Of a DNA stretch of 64,000 nucleotides, positions 23,597-35,261 are shown piece after piece. Below the pieces are notes generated by a model. That model searched no databases, was not told the DNA's origin, and worked only from the letters and a program-made list of their open reading frames with translations. Each line of letters starts with the position of its first letter. The first letter of the stretch is position 1. The stretch is from Melastoma dodecandrum (lineage: Eukaryota > Streptophyta > Magnoliopsida > Myrtales > Melastomataceae). The DNA lies in assembly GCA_029817715.1 (NCBI GenBank), contig JARUPY010000505.1, forward strand, positions 124,001 through 188,000, written 5' to 3'. Both the position numbers and the translations under genes were made by a program.

Positions 23597-25837
23597 GGAT
23601 ACGAGTGGTTCTGGGGATAGGGATACGAAGATGAGACTCATAACCCACTTGTTTGTCCGCTGTCGTATCAGGATTCACTTCCGTTGAGTCAGGGTTGATA
23701 AACTTAGCTGGCGGTAAAGTATCTCCATGGATGAACTCTTCATAACCTCTTGCTATAATGGCGGCTAGAATTTATCCTTTCCATAAAGTGTGGTCGTCAT
23801 CGTCGTCAAGCTTCAGGGTAGACGTAAAAACCTCATATGGAAGTTGAATAGGATTGGGAATTTGAGTGGGGTTTGAAATATGTTCTGTTGTAGCTTGAGC
23901 CGCTTCATGATTTCAGGTTGAAGCTGAGCAGTAATCAGACCTTTCAAGCGATGGGCTTTGATACCATGAAGATAATGAAAAAAAGGACAAGAATGCCAGA
24001 GGAAGAAGAAGGGAGGCCGGAGAAGAAGACGAAGGGAGATAATTAAATTTCGTACCGTCATTTCTTGTTTCATTACCTTACGTTACTTTTTACGGATTTA
24101 CCGTTGGTTTGAAAAAAAATGACTAAATACATATACAATTTGGAAAATTACTTATTTGTCGTCCAACATAACTTCGATTTAAGAGGACGCAGTTGGTTTC
24201 CAACAGATCTAAAATTACGGTTTAAAACCACAACTTTCTTTAATTGTTGCTGTTCTAAACCGCGATTTTAGATCAGATAGGAAATTTATTTTGTGATAGA
24301 TTGAATGTCATTGCTATCAACAGCTGCCTTTGTCTTAAAATGAAAGTCGTAAACTACGATCATATTTTATCAATTTGTTTCCAAAAACTAATGGTGAAAT
24401 CGTGCTGTTTTGGTTCGTTCTCTTTTATCCTTATGGATAATGAATTGAGTTTGTCTTCATCTTCCTATTGCACTTGAACCAGGCTTTGTGTTGGGCTTGA
24501 AATCTCTTACTCCATTTTCCTCTGTATTTTGGAATTGTGCTTGAACATTCAGGCCTTCACTCCTCCTCAAATGTGGCCCCTTTATAGATTGAGCATTCAT
24601 GCCTTCAAGTGTTAATTCAGCGCCTGGTGCCATGATCTTGGGTCCAGTTCCGATGATGTTTTCGACGCTCGAGCTAAAGTTCGAGAACTTTTCCTGTCTA
24701 AATCCATAAGACCTTTTCTCAATGTCGTGTTGAGACGCCTAACCTTTATGGGGGAGGATTCTTCTATGCTTCTCTGTTTCAGACCCCTCAGAGAATCCTA
24801 GGGTGTTGCCGAGGAATTGAACGTCCTGGTTGTCATCTTGACTGAAGCTTGTGGAAAAACCAATGTGATGTGCGTGCAGATATGCTCCTAGGCGACAATC
24901 GATTTGACTCGATTCGAAACAAAACCAACCTTGACTCTTCGCCAAAAGGCTCCACTACCCTGTGAAGAATTTTCCCTTGGTTTCTTGCCCTATCTACCTG
25001 GGAGGGAAGGACTTGAATACTGTCCTTTGATGTTTTCTTGTGAATCTCGTCGTTAAATGCCTAGCAAGGCGCTACAAGAAAACACAAAAGCTTTTTGGGT
25101 TTATCGAAATATGATGAATATGGATTCAGCTACCTGGTCAAGATACATGTAGATCACCCTGATATCTCGCCGATGCCTCTACCAACAGGCGAAGTCTCAA
25201 TTTGGATGTCGCGCCAAGAGCCCAAGAACCATTACTGGAAGAATTCCGAGACACTGACCAATTATTCATTCGTACAAAGCAACTTAATTATTATTCTTGC
25301 CGTAACAATAACTCGACCGGCTTAATAAGATGATTGTGCCTGTCCCAGCCATCCCCATCTCAAATTTAGCGCAACGTTTGCCTGAGCCTCGGACATCCGT
25401 GTGCTATATTATACACTATATCACTATTCGCTCGCGTGCACTTTTGCTTTTCTCTTGCTCCTTTTCAGTTTGTACCACTGGACAATACTAGGAGGTTGCC
25501 ACGGAAGATATTAAAGCCGGAAAAGTCGAACTTCCCCGCCTTTATCGCGACCAAAACATACTGTAAAACCAACAGTACGTGCAAAAATGCCTGTAGGGGA
25601 CAGCCGTTTACACAGTAACTCGAAATGAAATGATTGGGAAAGGGCCTTGGGAAATCCCATTCGGCAAGACAATACCTAGGAAAGTTGCTACATAAGGCGG
25701 CAATGTGCTTAACTTTTAATACACGTACAAACCGTATCGGACGAATGTGCAATCACTATAATCCGTGGCAGCTACAGAGACAATGATTCATAAAGGTACA
25801 GGAGAAAAACATCAATCGGTGATAATTCAATTGCTAT
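23597..25837. other. intergenic DNA, partly duplicated
   Basis: 24,650-24,910 resembles 11,370-11,760 and 25,330-25,837 resembles 22,980-23,479. A minus-strand frame at 23,813-24,073 has no convincing domain. No gene could be supported. Confidence 0.5.
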
Positions 25838-26275
25838 ATGGCTTTGATCCCAGGGTCAGTTTTCATGCTACTACTGGCGATCTCCCTCTCCCATGTTGCC
25901 CTGGAAGCCGATGCGGATACGACGGAACTCTACACGACATGCTCGGTAGCGACCGATCGCTCTGTCGATTACCAATTGCTCAAAAGTTATGTGATACAGG
26001 TTTTGATCCGGCGTACCTGGCAACAAAACTACAACTATTACTTCTCGGCTACATATCAAGGTCGCTACTGTTACGGGCACAGCATCTGCAACGTGCATAC
26101 GCCCGACTTGAGTTGCCCTGGATGCCGAGCCTCAATTGAGGAACAATGCATGCAGTGCCTAGGGGTTGCCAACAGCAAAATAATCCAAAGGTGTCACGCC
26201 TTCGTTCTCGGAGCGAGAACACAGCTTGCAAGCTGTTACATGAGATTTGAGTATGTGCCTTTTATCGATCAGTAA
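25838..26275 (+). CDS. type B DUF26 / ginkbilobin-like secreted protein
   Basis: This intact single-exon frame of 145 aa has a signal peptide MALIPGSVFMLLLAISLSHV (cleavage probably near residue 20-26), then DTTELYTTCS and a DUF26 domain. The C-x8-C-x2-C motif (SIC ... SCPGC) is followed by a second CxxC (QCMQC), as in the 16.1 kb gene, for nine cysteines. Gnk2 Arg (GARTQL) and Glu (RFEY) are present; the Asn is Ser. Its upstream region is shared with the broken copy at 23.5 kb. It is the best preserved type B member together with the 16.1 kb gene. Role: secreted, possibly defence-related; ligand unknown. Confidence 0.85.
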   Translation: MALIPGSVFMLLLAISLSHVALEADADTTELYTTCSVATDRSVDYQLLKSYVIQVLIRRTWQQNYNYYFSATYQGRYCYGHSICNVHTPDLSCPGCRASIEEQCMQCLGVANSKIIQRCHAFVLGARTQLASCYMRFEYVPFIDQ

Positions 26276-26558
26276 AAACAAGCGGCGCGACGACTACCTC
26301 TCCGAAAGGCCTGACCAAGCATGTTTGCTATCTGAAGCATAATCTAAGCCTTTAGTTACTAGGACTATGCGAGATGAATATAATTCTCGAACAATGAAGT
26401 GAAAAAAAATAATTATAGATTTTTTCAATGTGTTATAAGTTTTTTATTAAGCACCTGGGTATGGCACTGGATGACAAAAGGTGGACACAAAGTCACTATT
26501 ATTACAACCTCGCCTTCCGATAAAGGAGGGAAGTGTTGGGTTTCACACTAACAGGAAG

Positions 26559-27809
26559 ATGGCGATGGAGGACAGGCTGAAACTTGGGAAGGCGGCTAGA
26601 CGCAGTTCAGGGAAGGGTCGAACGGAACTGTAGGGAGGAGAGGCACTCCGGGATGGAAGGGTTGATGCAGCGGCTGTGACAGAGGCAGAGGGAGAGAGTC
26701 AGAGTCGGACCCACCTGCTTGAGAATTGATGGACATCCTGGTTCGACAACCCTTCGGCCAAGCGCAAGCAGGTAGCTTTCTGGGCTTCGATGTTTTACGT
26801 GTTTGTGTTTGTGACTGTTCCAGCCTTTATAACAACGTACATCATCCGTGTAAACTAGCTGGGGGAGCGGACTGGTTTTGCTTTAAGAAAAAGATTGAGC
26901 CGAAGTGTGAGGACCGTGTTTGTGCTAACGGAGGAAAATGGACAGTCAATTTATGTCGGGAGAACCCTGACACCAGTTGCCTTTAAACCGTGATGTCCTA
27001 AAAATCTTGTTGTTTAACCAGCAAAGCTTTGTGAAATGTTGCAGTCTTAGTTTCATCTTATCCTCGGGTTTATAGTTGCTGGCAATAATCGGAGAGCAAT
27101 TTCACCATGGAGACGAGATATGTCGGGCAGCCGGTATTGATAAAAACAGAGCAGAAAAGATATCTCTTTGGACGAAAAATGCTTCTAGTGAAGCAGCTCA
27201 GGTCCTATATCTTCTGACTCAGCATGGCTCAATTACTTTGTTGTGATTTTTCTTCTCGTGATTAGATGCAACTGGACATTGTTGGGCCGGTGCTGTTTAG
27301 TCTCAGCGTCATACATTTAGCAGGTTCCCACTGCTAATGATCTATGTTTTAATCCGTCACTGTTGTCCATTTCTGACTTCATTTCTCGAGGAGCTCACTG
27401 TAAATTGATTCCTACAGGTGAGCATTGGGAAACGATTGAAGGAGCTTTTGGATTACAAGGAGAGCATCGGCTTCATCGTTTATGTAACTCCTCTCTTTCT
27501 TCTATCTCCTCTTTTAAATATCGCCTGCTCCGTGTTTGTTTGGTGTACAGCATAGTCAAGTTTTACATGATAAATACTTCCGGATGGATGACAACGTTTC
27601 AGGTGTTGCACGATCTACAAAAGTTAGCGGGAGGACTATTGTAGCCGATGCAAATCTTCATCTTAGCCTAAAAGTTTCCCTGATGATGAGCGTTGTCTTA
27701 TCAGCAGGAACATGCGGAGAAGTTCGATGAAGCTGCCAAAACCAGCTACATCACATTAGGAGCTCCTCGCGCTGTATCAGAGTTGATGACAGTAACATCA
27801 GTTACCTAG
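26559..27809 (+). pseudogene. eIF4E: unprocessed eIF4E (cap-binding protein) pseudogene
   Basis: Recognisable parts in order: a start MAMEDRLKLGKAARRS at 26,559; [19 protein letters not shown] (near 26,725-26,772); [12 protein letters not shown] ... [18 protein letters not shown] (about 26,820-26,945); [15 protein letters not shown] ... [12 protein letters not shown] (about 27,074-27,201); VSIGKRLKELLDYKES (27,418-27,483); and FDEAAKTSYIT (from 27,708). Introns with GT-AG borders separate the last parts, so this is a genomic copy and not a retrocopy. Lesions: stop codons in exon 1, a decayed segment in place of the usual AAWGSSI-VEEFW region, a stop after PDTSCL, and Cys in place of the cap-binding Trp of the KWEDP motif. 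Real eIF4E is cytoplasmic and binds the mRNA cap for translation initiation; this copy should not. Confidence 0.85.
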
Positions 27810-27912
27810 TACTTCAAATGTAACTCTGTCCCATGTTTTGTCAGTGTTAGTAGAGATTTTCTGGAAATTCTAGTTCTTTCAGCAATGTAGGGAGACTCTT
27901 GAGGGGAAATTA

Positions 27913-28403
27913 TTGTTAAAATTTTATTTATAATTTTATAATTTTATTATGTTTTATAAAATTCACGGTGTGCTATAATCAGTTACCAATTTATGTTTTT
28001 ATAAAATGGGTCGTGTTACAGGATACGAGCATGATAGCCTGAATAGATTTGGGTGATCGTTTATTTGGGCTTTTCTCATATTAAGTTTTATTATTGATGT
28101 GGTTTGAACAGCTTACGATTTAGGCCTATGTATTGACGTAAGCCCGTGATGAAATGACTCGTCACAGCATACATATTAATAGAGTCCCCTCTCTCACATC
28201 GGCCGTCGACAAGTCAGGGCGAGGAAGATCCTCGTTACCGTCCTCGTGTTGTCTTTTGCAAATCTCTTTGGCCAATGATCCAACAATTGAGATCGAGATG
28301 AAGACGAAGTCTAAAGGCCTAATAATAAGGTTTTAAGGAGGTACGTTAATCACAAATATGTTTCCACACTTTTTCGTGTTCTAAATTTGAATGCGGTGAT
28401 CCT
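27913..28403 (+). mobile_element. old, 3'-truncated LTR of the 34.7 kb element family
   Basis: It starts TGTTAAAATTTTATT and follows the 546 bp LTR of the element at 34.7-40.8 kb along its length (shared GACGTAAGCCCGTGATG, CATCGGCCGTCG, GCGGTGATCCT) with many differences and small indels. The last 20 or so bases of the LTR are missing. No target duplication is visible. It is a much older relative. Confidence 0.75.
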
Positions 28404-29125
28404 AGATATACGAGCCTCAGCAGAACTTCCTCGTTGATCGTTCGAGGAATGAATATTCGAGAGCTTCGCTAAGCTAGGGCGTTCCTCCCTCTTGAAGTTG
28501 TCAAATGGGGTAGAGGCCCTGTTTATAATATTTGAAAGACTCATAGGTTCTTTATCTACCCCATTTGGCCCAATCGGATAGAAGCTTGGATTGGATTGAA
28601 TTAGGGATCAAACCATGAATCGGGCCACGAGTCAAGCTATATTTAACTCAATTCATTTCTATAATTGGATTAGGCTTCATTGGGCTTGTAGGCTAGAATT
28701 TGTTAAACCTAATTTAATCCAAATTATAATTGAATTTGACTAATTTAAACTATTTAAATCCACAATCATTTAATGGGTTGAATCATACATCAAATATTTC
28801 ATAAGTTATGACTTAGTCTTAATAATATAAGCCCGCCACTAAAATATTTGGTTGAATCAAATAACATTGACTTAACATTAATGAAATTCTAGTGTCTACA
28901 GATCAATTGCATGGGGGGCTGATTTTTGCGAGTGAGTCCAGAAAACATAAAGACATATCATTGCGGATCGCTGAGTTAGTGGACGTGGATCAATAGTCCC
29001 AGAAAACTATCGAGAACTTCATTCATGAAGTAGAAACAACACTGAGCACCTCGTGAGTTACTTAAATTTTGAGACTTTCCAAAGGAATGCGTGGTTGATG
29101 GAGGGAGTGCCTTCCCTGTTTTGGC
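28404..29125. other. 3' flank of a minus-strand DUF26 unit
   Basis: This stretch resembles 32,860-33,755 and 40,840-40,967 (GATCGTT near a GAGAGCTTC phrase, TTAACTCAATTCATTT, CACTGAGCACCTCGTGAG). These are the downstream parts of the three duplicated minus-strand DUF26 genes. No gene is seen. Confidence 0.55.
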
Positions 29126-29420
29126 TTACCAGTCAACGGGGAATTGGTAATGCTCGAAACGAAGGTGACAGGCAGGGACGTTCAATTGTGCGCCATCGGT
29201 TAACCCGCAGAGCGCGGAGATCTGATTGCTGATATTCTCCAAACAGTCAGTGCAGTCATCCGGCCAGATGTTCACAGCACATTCCGCGGCTGCATAGTAC
29301 CTGTTGTAGGATACATGTTGGCGGTAATCCAGAACTGGAGTGTGGTAAATCAACCAATTTATAAGACGCGACAAGTTCCCCTCCTCTTTGCTCTCTTTGG
29401 CATTAATTTTCGTGTTGCAG

Positions 29421-31868
29421 CGAAACGACCTGCATTTTTCATGTAATATGCTCAGAAGACCCTTCTGATTGACCGGTCAAAACAGCGGAAGACGACAAAA
29501 TTTCGACTCTTTACCGTGGCAATTTCAACCGACTATTTCCGTATTTCGTAAACCACGTGTCCCTTTCCTTTCTCTGCAAAGCTAAAAAAAATATCCCCAT
29601 TTGGGGTCAGCGATAAACACTGAGTACGTCCAACCCATGCACACTCGAAAACATATGAAAACCATTTCCATGTACTGACTCAACGAATCAATTCGGTATT
29701 AATCATATAATAATTTCAATAACGATCATAAACATCGCATCAGTAGACATATGCAGATAACAAAGCCAGCATAAGATACACATTATCATATATATACAGA
29801 TATCCCGACGAACACACGATATACGGATTCACAATCAATGAATAAATAAATAAACTGCGACTTAAAATGTCCCCACCATATCAACACTCCGAAGGTGCCA
29901 GGACCACCGTAGTGCGTCCCCACCCACTCCTCTGGGAACGCCCGGGAACCAGAGCAGGTAACCACCGCGGGTGGCGTTACCTCCCCGCACTCCTCCGACA
30001 TCACAGTCAGGTACCAGAATACACCTCCGCAACTCAATCAAAAATCAATATAGCAAGCAGATAACACAATGCGACTCCCTGGCCTCCACCATCTCAATAC
30101 TCCTACCGTATCAACACTTCATATGGTGTCAGGACCATCGTAATGCGTCCCCACCCACTCCTCTGGGAGCGCCCGGGAACCGGAGCAGCTAACCACCGCT
30201 GGTGGTGTTACCTCCCCGCACTCTTCCGACATCATAGCCGGGTACGCACTACAGTGTCAGTGGGTTCGACCTCCACCTCATGCGAAAACAGCAAAATTTC
30301 TCTGCAAAACAGCTCTGGCATTTCTAATTTACGGCAACGGTAGAATTCTAGTGACAATTCACCCACACCTTACCTCATATCCTCCACAAGGCATCATAAC
30401 AATCCAGATTTCACCATACGTCCCACGTAATTTATCAAATCGATTAATAGCCGAACAGCAGCATTAAGGAAATCAGACGACAGCAGGGACGAAACCATTA
30501 ACTCATCCAGTCAACTAAAAGCAGCAGTCCTCATCAGAAATCTCCAATTTGCTTACCTCAAGGACAATTTCAATTTCCTTATCGTAACCACATTAATTGA
30601 TTTATCAAAGGCACCAGATAATGGAGCAATCATCAAGCTGAACACGTGCCATTGATTTCTAGTCTTCAATTTCCAATTCGTTGCTCGGGAACCCAATTCA
30701 CACTCATTATTGTAGCCACAGTGAAGAATGACAACTATTCCCAACCATCGCAATGTAAAGGACTATGATTCCCAATCCCTTAACGCATTCATGAAATCAA
30801 TGGACGCACTTACTCAAACGGACACTCGGACCCACGCACAGCACAAGTGTTCAAATCGTCATGAACAACAAAGACGGAGACGACCGAGAACAGAGGACAA
30901 AGGGGGAAGTAAGACGTACACAAGCACGACGAAGACGGAACACTGACAGAGGTGGGAGACGAAAGGGAAGACGCACATTCAGCATCCCGTCGACTCAGAC
31001 GAGACCGAACCAACCTACCCAACCCTCCCCTAGAACTCCTACCCCAACACATTCAGCCGGAAGGAACAATCAAGACAGAACCAAGAGGGGAGGGGGGTGA
31101 GAACGCACTGAGCCGTTGCAAGCCCTTCGAGCCGAGGACTTCCCTCTTCCTTGGCGTCCACTGTTCCTGCTCTGCGCTTCCTCTTCCGGGGGTTTAGCCG
31201 TCCTTCTCGCGGCGACAGCGGCCACGGTTGCTCGCAGTCTAAGGCGTAAAGGAGAAATCGGGGAAAGCTACCCTGTTCCCTCATCGGTTGATTTGCAGAG
31301 GGAAAATGTGAACCCCAACTCCCTGTCCACGAGACTTCTCCGCTAAGTTTTGGGGTTAAGAACGATCCCCCCTTCCTCCTCCTCCTGATTTGATTTCTAA
31401 TTATTTTCTTTAATTTGTCAGCCTTTTCTTCCCAGATACACGATCAGAAAGAAATACGAGTTTGTTTCTTTTCTTTTTTTTTTCTTCTTTATAATTCATT
31501 TTCCTTTAACTTATGTTAACATAAATTAAGTTACGATTTTATCTTCCAAGGTTAATAATTATTGCACCTAGGTTCGTTCATCCATTAATTATCGCCAGAG
31601 GCCTCGACGTATAACGCGAACACAATCGCTATCCGAATCCGATTACGTTTAAGTCAGGGCGTCTCCTTTTCCGTATGACGTAATCACACGTAATCGCATT
31701 CCAAGTATCGGTAATATCCCGCTAATAACGTTGGCTGACCACATGAATTTTAAACTCTCGTGCCCACGTCGGCTTCCGACTAAGTCTAAATTTGACTCGT
31801 CTATTTATTTATTCGAACTTACACAAAATCATTGTATATATTATAACTACGTTTACGGGGTAGTTACA
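29421..31868 (-). mobile_element. 2,448 bp insertion, probable solo LTR
   Basis: Read on the minus strand it starts TGTAACTACCCCG, a common start of plant Ty3/gypsy LTRs, and ends GTCGTTTCG. It is flanked by the 5 bp repeat CTGCA (29,416-29,420 and 31,869-31,873). It has no polyprotein and no paired LTRs. The final bases are CG instead of the expected CA, perhaps a mutation. It contains an internal tandem duplication and GC-rich sequence near 30,860-31,340. A related fragment lies inside the retrotransposon at 36.7-37.2 kb. Confidence 0.65.
29867..30260 (-). repeat. two tandem copies of a ~130 bp unit
   Basis: The segment about 29,872-30,006 (GTCCCCACCCACTCCTCTGG, CGCCCGGGAACC, TTACCTCCCCGCACTC) is repeated at about 30,106-30,236 with minor changes, offset about 236 bp. 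A third copy, reverse-complemented, lies at about 37,080-37,200. Confidence 0.75.
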
Positions 31869-31977
31869 TGCAGTATCCCACTTGATGGGTAAAATCCTTA
31901 CCCTTCACGGTGCCTAATGAACAACTAATCACAACTGCAATGATCATCGCAGCAATGAGACTCTTCAACGAATTCAT

Positions 31978-33755
31978 CTTCGTCAGAAAATTCAAATGCC
32001 AGAAACAGCGATGCTCCTGCGACCGTATGTAGCAAGCCACTCGCCATGAACCCCTATACATATGCACATAGCGGGAACCAGGTACAGCCACTGTGACACG
32101 GTCACTTAGCAAAAATCGGAACAGTCTAAGTTCCCATGAGCCTCTTACACTTATCGTTTAGCATGCGTCCGGCTCGGTTTCCTGTCGTGATTTGTCCTAT
32201 TTAAATTTGCATTACGATACCACAGCGAGCAGGCCGATGGGATTCACGGCGACTCATTGATGGCACCACCAAAGCATATGTTATTATTAATGTGTGTTTG
32301 GGCCGAACAATTTATCACGGCCCGGCCCATTATGGCCTAATTTCAAGACACAGGTAGAAGTTTGTTTGAAGACAAACGATGATTACTCCCAATCTTTCCT
32401 TAAAAAGGAATATGTCTCCCCTCACGACAACTAAATACATCCCTCTAAATTTTCCTAAGGGGACATAGTCCTCTCACGACAGTGGTTTTTGACAAAGTTC
32501 GCCTCGGAGATGCCGGGAGCATTTTCCCGGCACTCGAACTGGACCGAGTCCTTTCCGTGTCCTGGAGGTTCAAAGCCATCTAGTGTAGATCAGATCAGAT
32601 AACACGGCGAGGTTCCTTTTGTGTTCCAGCACTGAATTTTGGCTTAAGTAATATGGCGTACGATGACTGACGACAACCGCCACCCAAGATGTCAAAGTCG
32701 TGACATCGTGGGGGTGTGAAAAAGTGGCTCGAATTGCTTCGAGGAAATGGTCTCGTGGGGAAGTATAAGAAATTAGTGTACCAAATAATCGTATTGAATG
32801 TAGTGTGGTTACACTCTCTAATCATGAGAATAGACGTGAATCTCTTAATTCTATACTTACAAAAAATATGAAATGTAGATGGTCTGAAGCTTCAGAGAAT
32901 ATTCGCGGGAGCTATGTTGATGAAGACGCTGGGCGACAAAGCTTGATATGGCGGGGCTTGATATGACTAATTTTCTAGAGATTGGCGAAAAACTTCCAGC
33001 TATATGAGCGCCATCAAAACTTCGTCGTCGATCGTTTGGGGATATCATTTAAGGAAAGAATGCTCGAGAGCTTCATTGAACTAAGGCTCCTCCCTCTTGA
33101 AATTGGGGTAGAGACCCCTATTTACAAGAGTTTGAAAGAATCATAAGTGCCTTATCTAACCATGAATCGGGTCGATGATGCATGAGTCAAGCTATATTTA
33201 ACTCAATTCATTTTAGGTTCTGCTTAATTGGGCCAACATGTGGTCTAAACTTTATTAAACTTTATTTAATCCAAATTATAAATAAATTTGGCTAATATTT
33301 AAATCCAAAATCATTCAATGGGTTGGATCATACATCAAATAACATTGATTTGGCACTAATGAAATTTTAGTGTGTACAGATCCATTGCAGTCCCCCCATT
33401 CAGTACAAGATTTGAGGAGCGGTCGTACCTTATTGTATTATGGTCCACGAAATGCTTTCAAAGTAAAACTATGAATGGTTCCTTTCTTTTAGATCTTTCC
33501 CAGATGGATGGGATCGAGGGCTGGTTGTTAGTGTTGGTAATGGGGACCTGATTTTGGCGATGGAGTGTCGCGAACGTAAAGACATATCATTGCGAATCAC
33601 GGAGTTTGTGGACACGGATCGACAGTTCAAGAAAACTATCGCGAACTTCATTCATTAAGTGAAAAAAAGCACTGAGCACCTCGTGAGTTACTTAAATTTT
33701 GAGAATTTCGGACGGAATGCACTGGGGATGGAGGGAATGCCTTTCATGTTTGGCC
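31978..33755. other. 5' flank of the split DUF26 gene and 3' flank of the next
   Basis: 31,978-32,330 matches the promoter region upstream of the 33.8 and 41 kb genes. 32,590-33,755 matches the downstream flanks of the other two copies. Short frames here are not conserved between copies and are not called. Confidence 0.55.
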
Positions 33756-34136
33756 TCACCAGTTGTCAGGGAATTGGAAATGCTCGAAACGAAGGCGGCA
33801 GTCGGGGATCCTCACCTGTGCGCCATCGGTGAACCCGCAGCGTGCGGTGATCTGATTTCTGATATTCTCCAAGCAGTTAATGCACACATCCGACGACATT
33901 TTCCTATCGCATTCTGCAACCCCATGGTACCCGTTGAAAGAAAACTGTAGGCGGTTACCGTTAAATGGGGTTTTCCAAACCAACACGTTGACGAGATGCA
34001 ACAATGCCCACATCTCTTCGCTTCCTATGGCATCGATTTTCGGGTTACAGAATCCCACGAAATCATAACCCTTCACAGACCCTTGTGAAGATATTATCAC
34101 AACTACAATGATCATTGTAGCGACGAGCCACTTCAT
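33756..34136 (-). CDS. type C DUF26 / ginkbilobin-like secreted protein, intact
   Basis: This is a single-exon frame of 126 aa. The start MKWLVATMIIVVVIISS (34,136) is preferred over an upstream in-frame ATG, because a TATA box (TATATATAGA, 34,222-34,231) lies between the two and would leave the longer start untranscribed. The signal peptide is about residues 1-23; the mature part has C-x8-C-x2-C (ECDRKMSSDVCINC) and six mature cysteines, as in Gnk2. The Gnk2 Asn (FCNP) and Glu (RFEH) are kept while Arg is Gln (DGAQ). Stop TGA follows FPDNW. It is the only undamaged member of the minus-strand group. Secretion is likely; function is inferred from the family. Confidence 0.85.
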   Translation of the reverse strand: MKWLVATMIIVVVIISSQGSVKGYDFVGFCNPKIDAIGSEEMWALLHLVNVLVWKTPFNGNRLQFSFNGYHGVAECDRKMSSDVCINCLENIRNQITARCGFTDGAQVRIPDCRLRFEHFQFPDNW

Positions 34137-34221
34137 TGCACTAATCTTTATCGGAATATTCAAACGTAAGAAACAGTGACGCACCTGCGACTGTACGGCC
34201 AAGCCACTCGCCATAGACCCT

Positions 34222-34231
34222 CTATATATAT
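34222..34231 (-). promoter_or_regulatory. TATA box of the 33.8 kb DUF26 gene
   Basis: The minus strand reads TATATATAGAGGG about 86 bp upstream of the ATG. The same place in the 41 kb gene carries TATATATAAGGGG, so it is conserved between copies. Confidence 0.65.
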
Positions 34232-34715
34232 GCACGTAGCGGGAAACAGGTACAACCATTTTGACACGGTCGCTTAGCAAAAATTAGCATAGTCTAAGTT
34301 CGCATGAGCCTCTTACGCTTGTCGATTAGCATGCATCCGGCACGAATGTTTCCGGTCGTGATTTGTCATATTTAAATTTGCATTTCGATATCACAGTGAG
34401 CAGGCCGATGGGATTCATGCGGCGACTCATTGGTGGCACCACCAGAAGCATACGTTATTATGTTCGTTTTTGGAGGTTTAGGTTTACAGCAATTACCTAG
34501 AAAAGATGCAAAACCTTGTCTCCAGGTTTTGGATTCATGTGAACCGAATTACTCGCAAAGCCGAGGACTACCAAACAATGAACTTCAGGGCTAAGTTTGG
34601 ACTTCTGTTTGGGCTAGACAGTTCTACATGGACAGTGCTTCGAGGAAATGGTCTTGAGGGGAACTATAAGAAAATAGTTTATTAAATATTCGTATTGAAT
34701 GTATCTAGTTTATAC

Positions 34716-35261
34716 TGTTAGAATTTTATTTTAACCTTTATTATTTTATTTTATAAAATTCTTATTGGGCTATAATCAATTACTGATTTCAGTTTTTTTT
34801 TATAAAATAGGCTGTATTACGATATATGAGACAATGCATGATAGCCCCTTTTGGTTTTGGGTGATTTATGGGCTTTTGCGACATCTCGGTTTTTTGTTAT
34901 TGATGTGGGCTGGACGGCATTCGGTGTAGGCCCAGTGTGTTGACGTAAGCCCGTGATGGAAGGGCCCGTCACACTTTATATTAACAAGTGCTAGGTCCCC
35001 TCTCCCACTTGTCCTAACCCTAATAGAGGTGCTCCATCGGCCGTCGGCAAGCCAGGGAGAGGAAGACCTAGATCACCGACTTCACCTTGTATTTTGCAGA
35101 TCTCGTTGGGCAATGATTCTGGAATATGGATTGTGTTAAAGGATTGAAAATCGGATTATTATAAAGGTACGTTAGTGCCAGGTATGTGACTCTGTTTTCC
35201 GCACTTTATCGTGTCCTAAATTCGATTGCGGTGATCCTGGATTGGATTGATTATTCTTACA
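34716..35261 (+). repeat. left LTR of the 34.7-40.8 kb element
   Basis: 546 bp, TGTTAGAATTTT...TTATTCTTACA. It contains a TATA-like TTTATATTAAC (34,976-34,986) followed by a likely transcribed region. It is followed by the primer-binding site. Confidence 0.93.

Larger units (their letters stand above)
29126..31977 (-). pseudogene. type C DUF26 (ginkbilobin-like) gene split by a 2.4 kb insertion
   Basis: The 5' part (31,977 down to 31,869) encodes the signal peptide MNSLKSLIAAMIIAVV and KDFTHQVGYC. The 3' part (29,420 down to 29,126) encodes NTKINAKESK through the DUF26 domain (AEC-x8-C-x2-C) to FPVDW and a stop. The 5 bp CTGCA is duplicated at both junctions; removing the insert and one copy restores an open frame matching the 33.8 and 41 kb genes. 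The Gnk2 Asn is kept (YCNT) and Glu kept, Arg replaced by Gln (GAQ). The TATA box seen in the relatives is altered here (TATGTATAG, 32,055-32,062). It is broken by the insertion unless the insert is somehow removed. Confidence 0.85.

Noticed and set aside
30728..31346. Several Arg/Pro-rich frames
   Set aside because: GC-rich part of the 2.4 kb insertion; multiple frames are open on both strands with no domain.
34137..34280. Longer N-terminus for the 33.8 kb DUF26 gene
   Set aside because: It would include the TATA box and precede the signal peptide; the MKW start fits the family.
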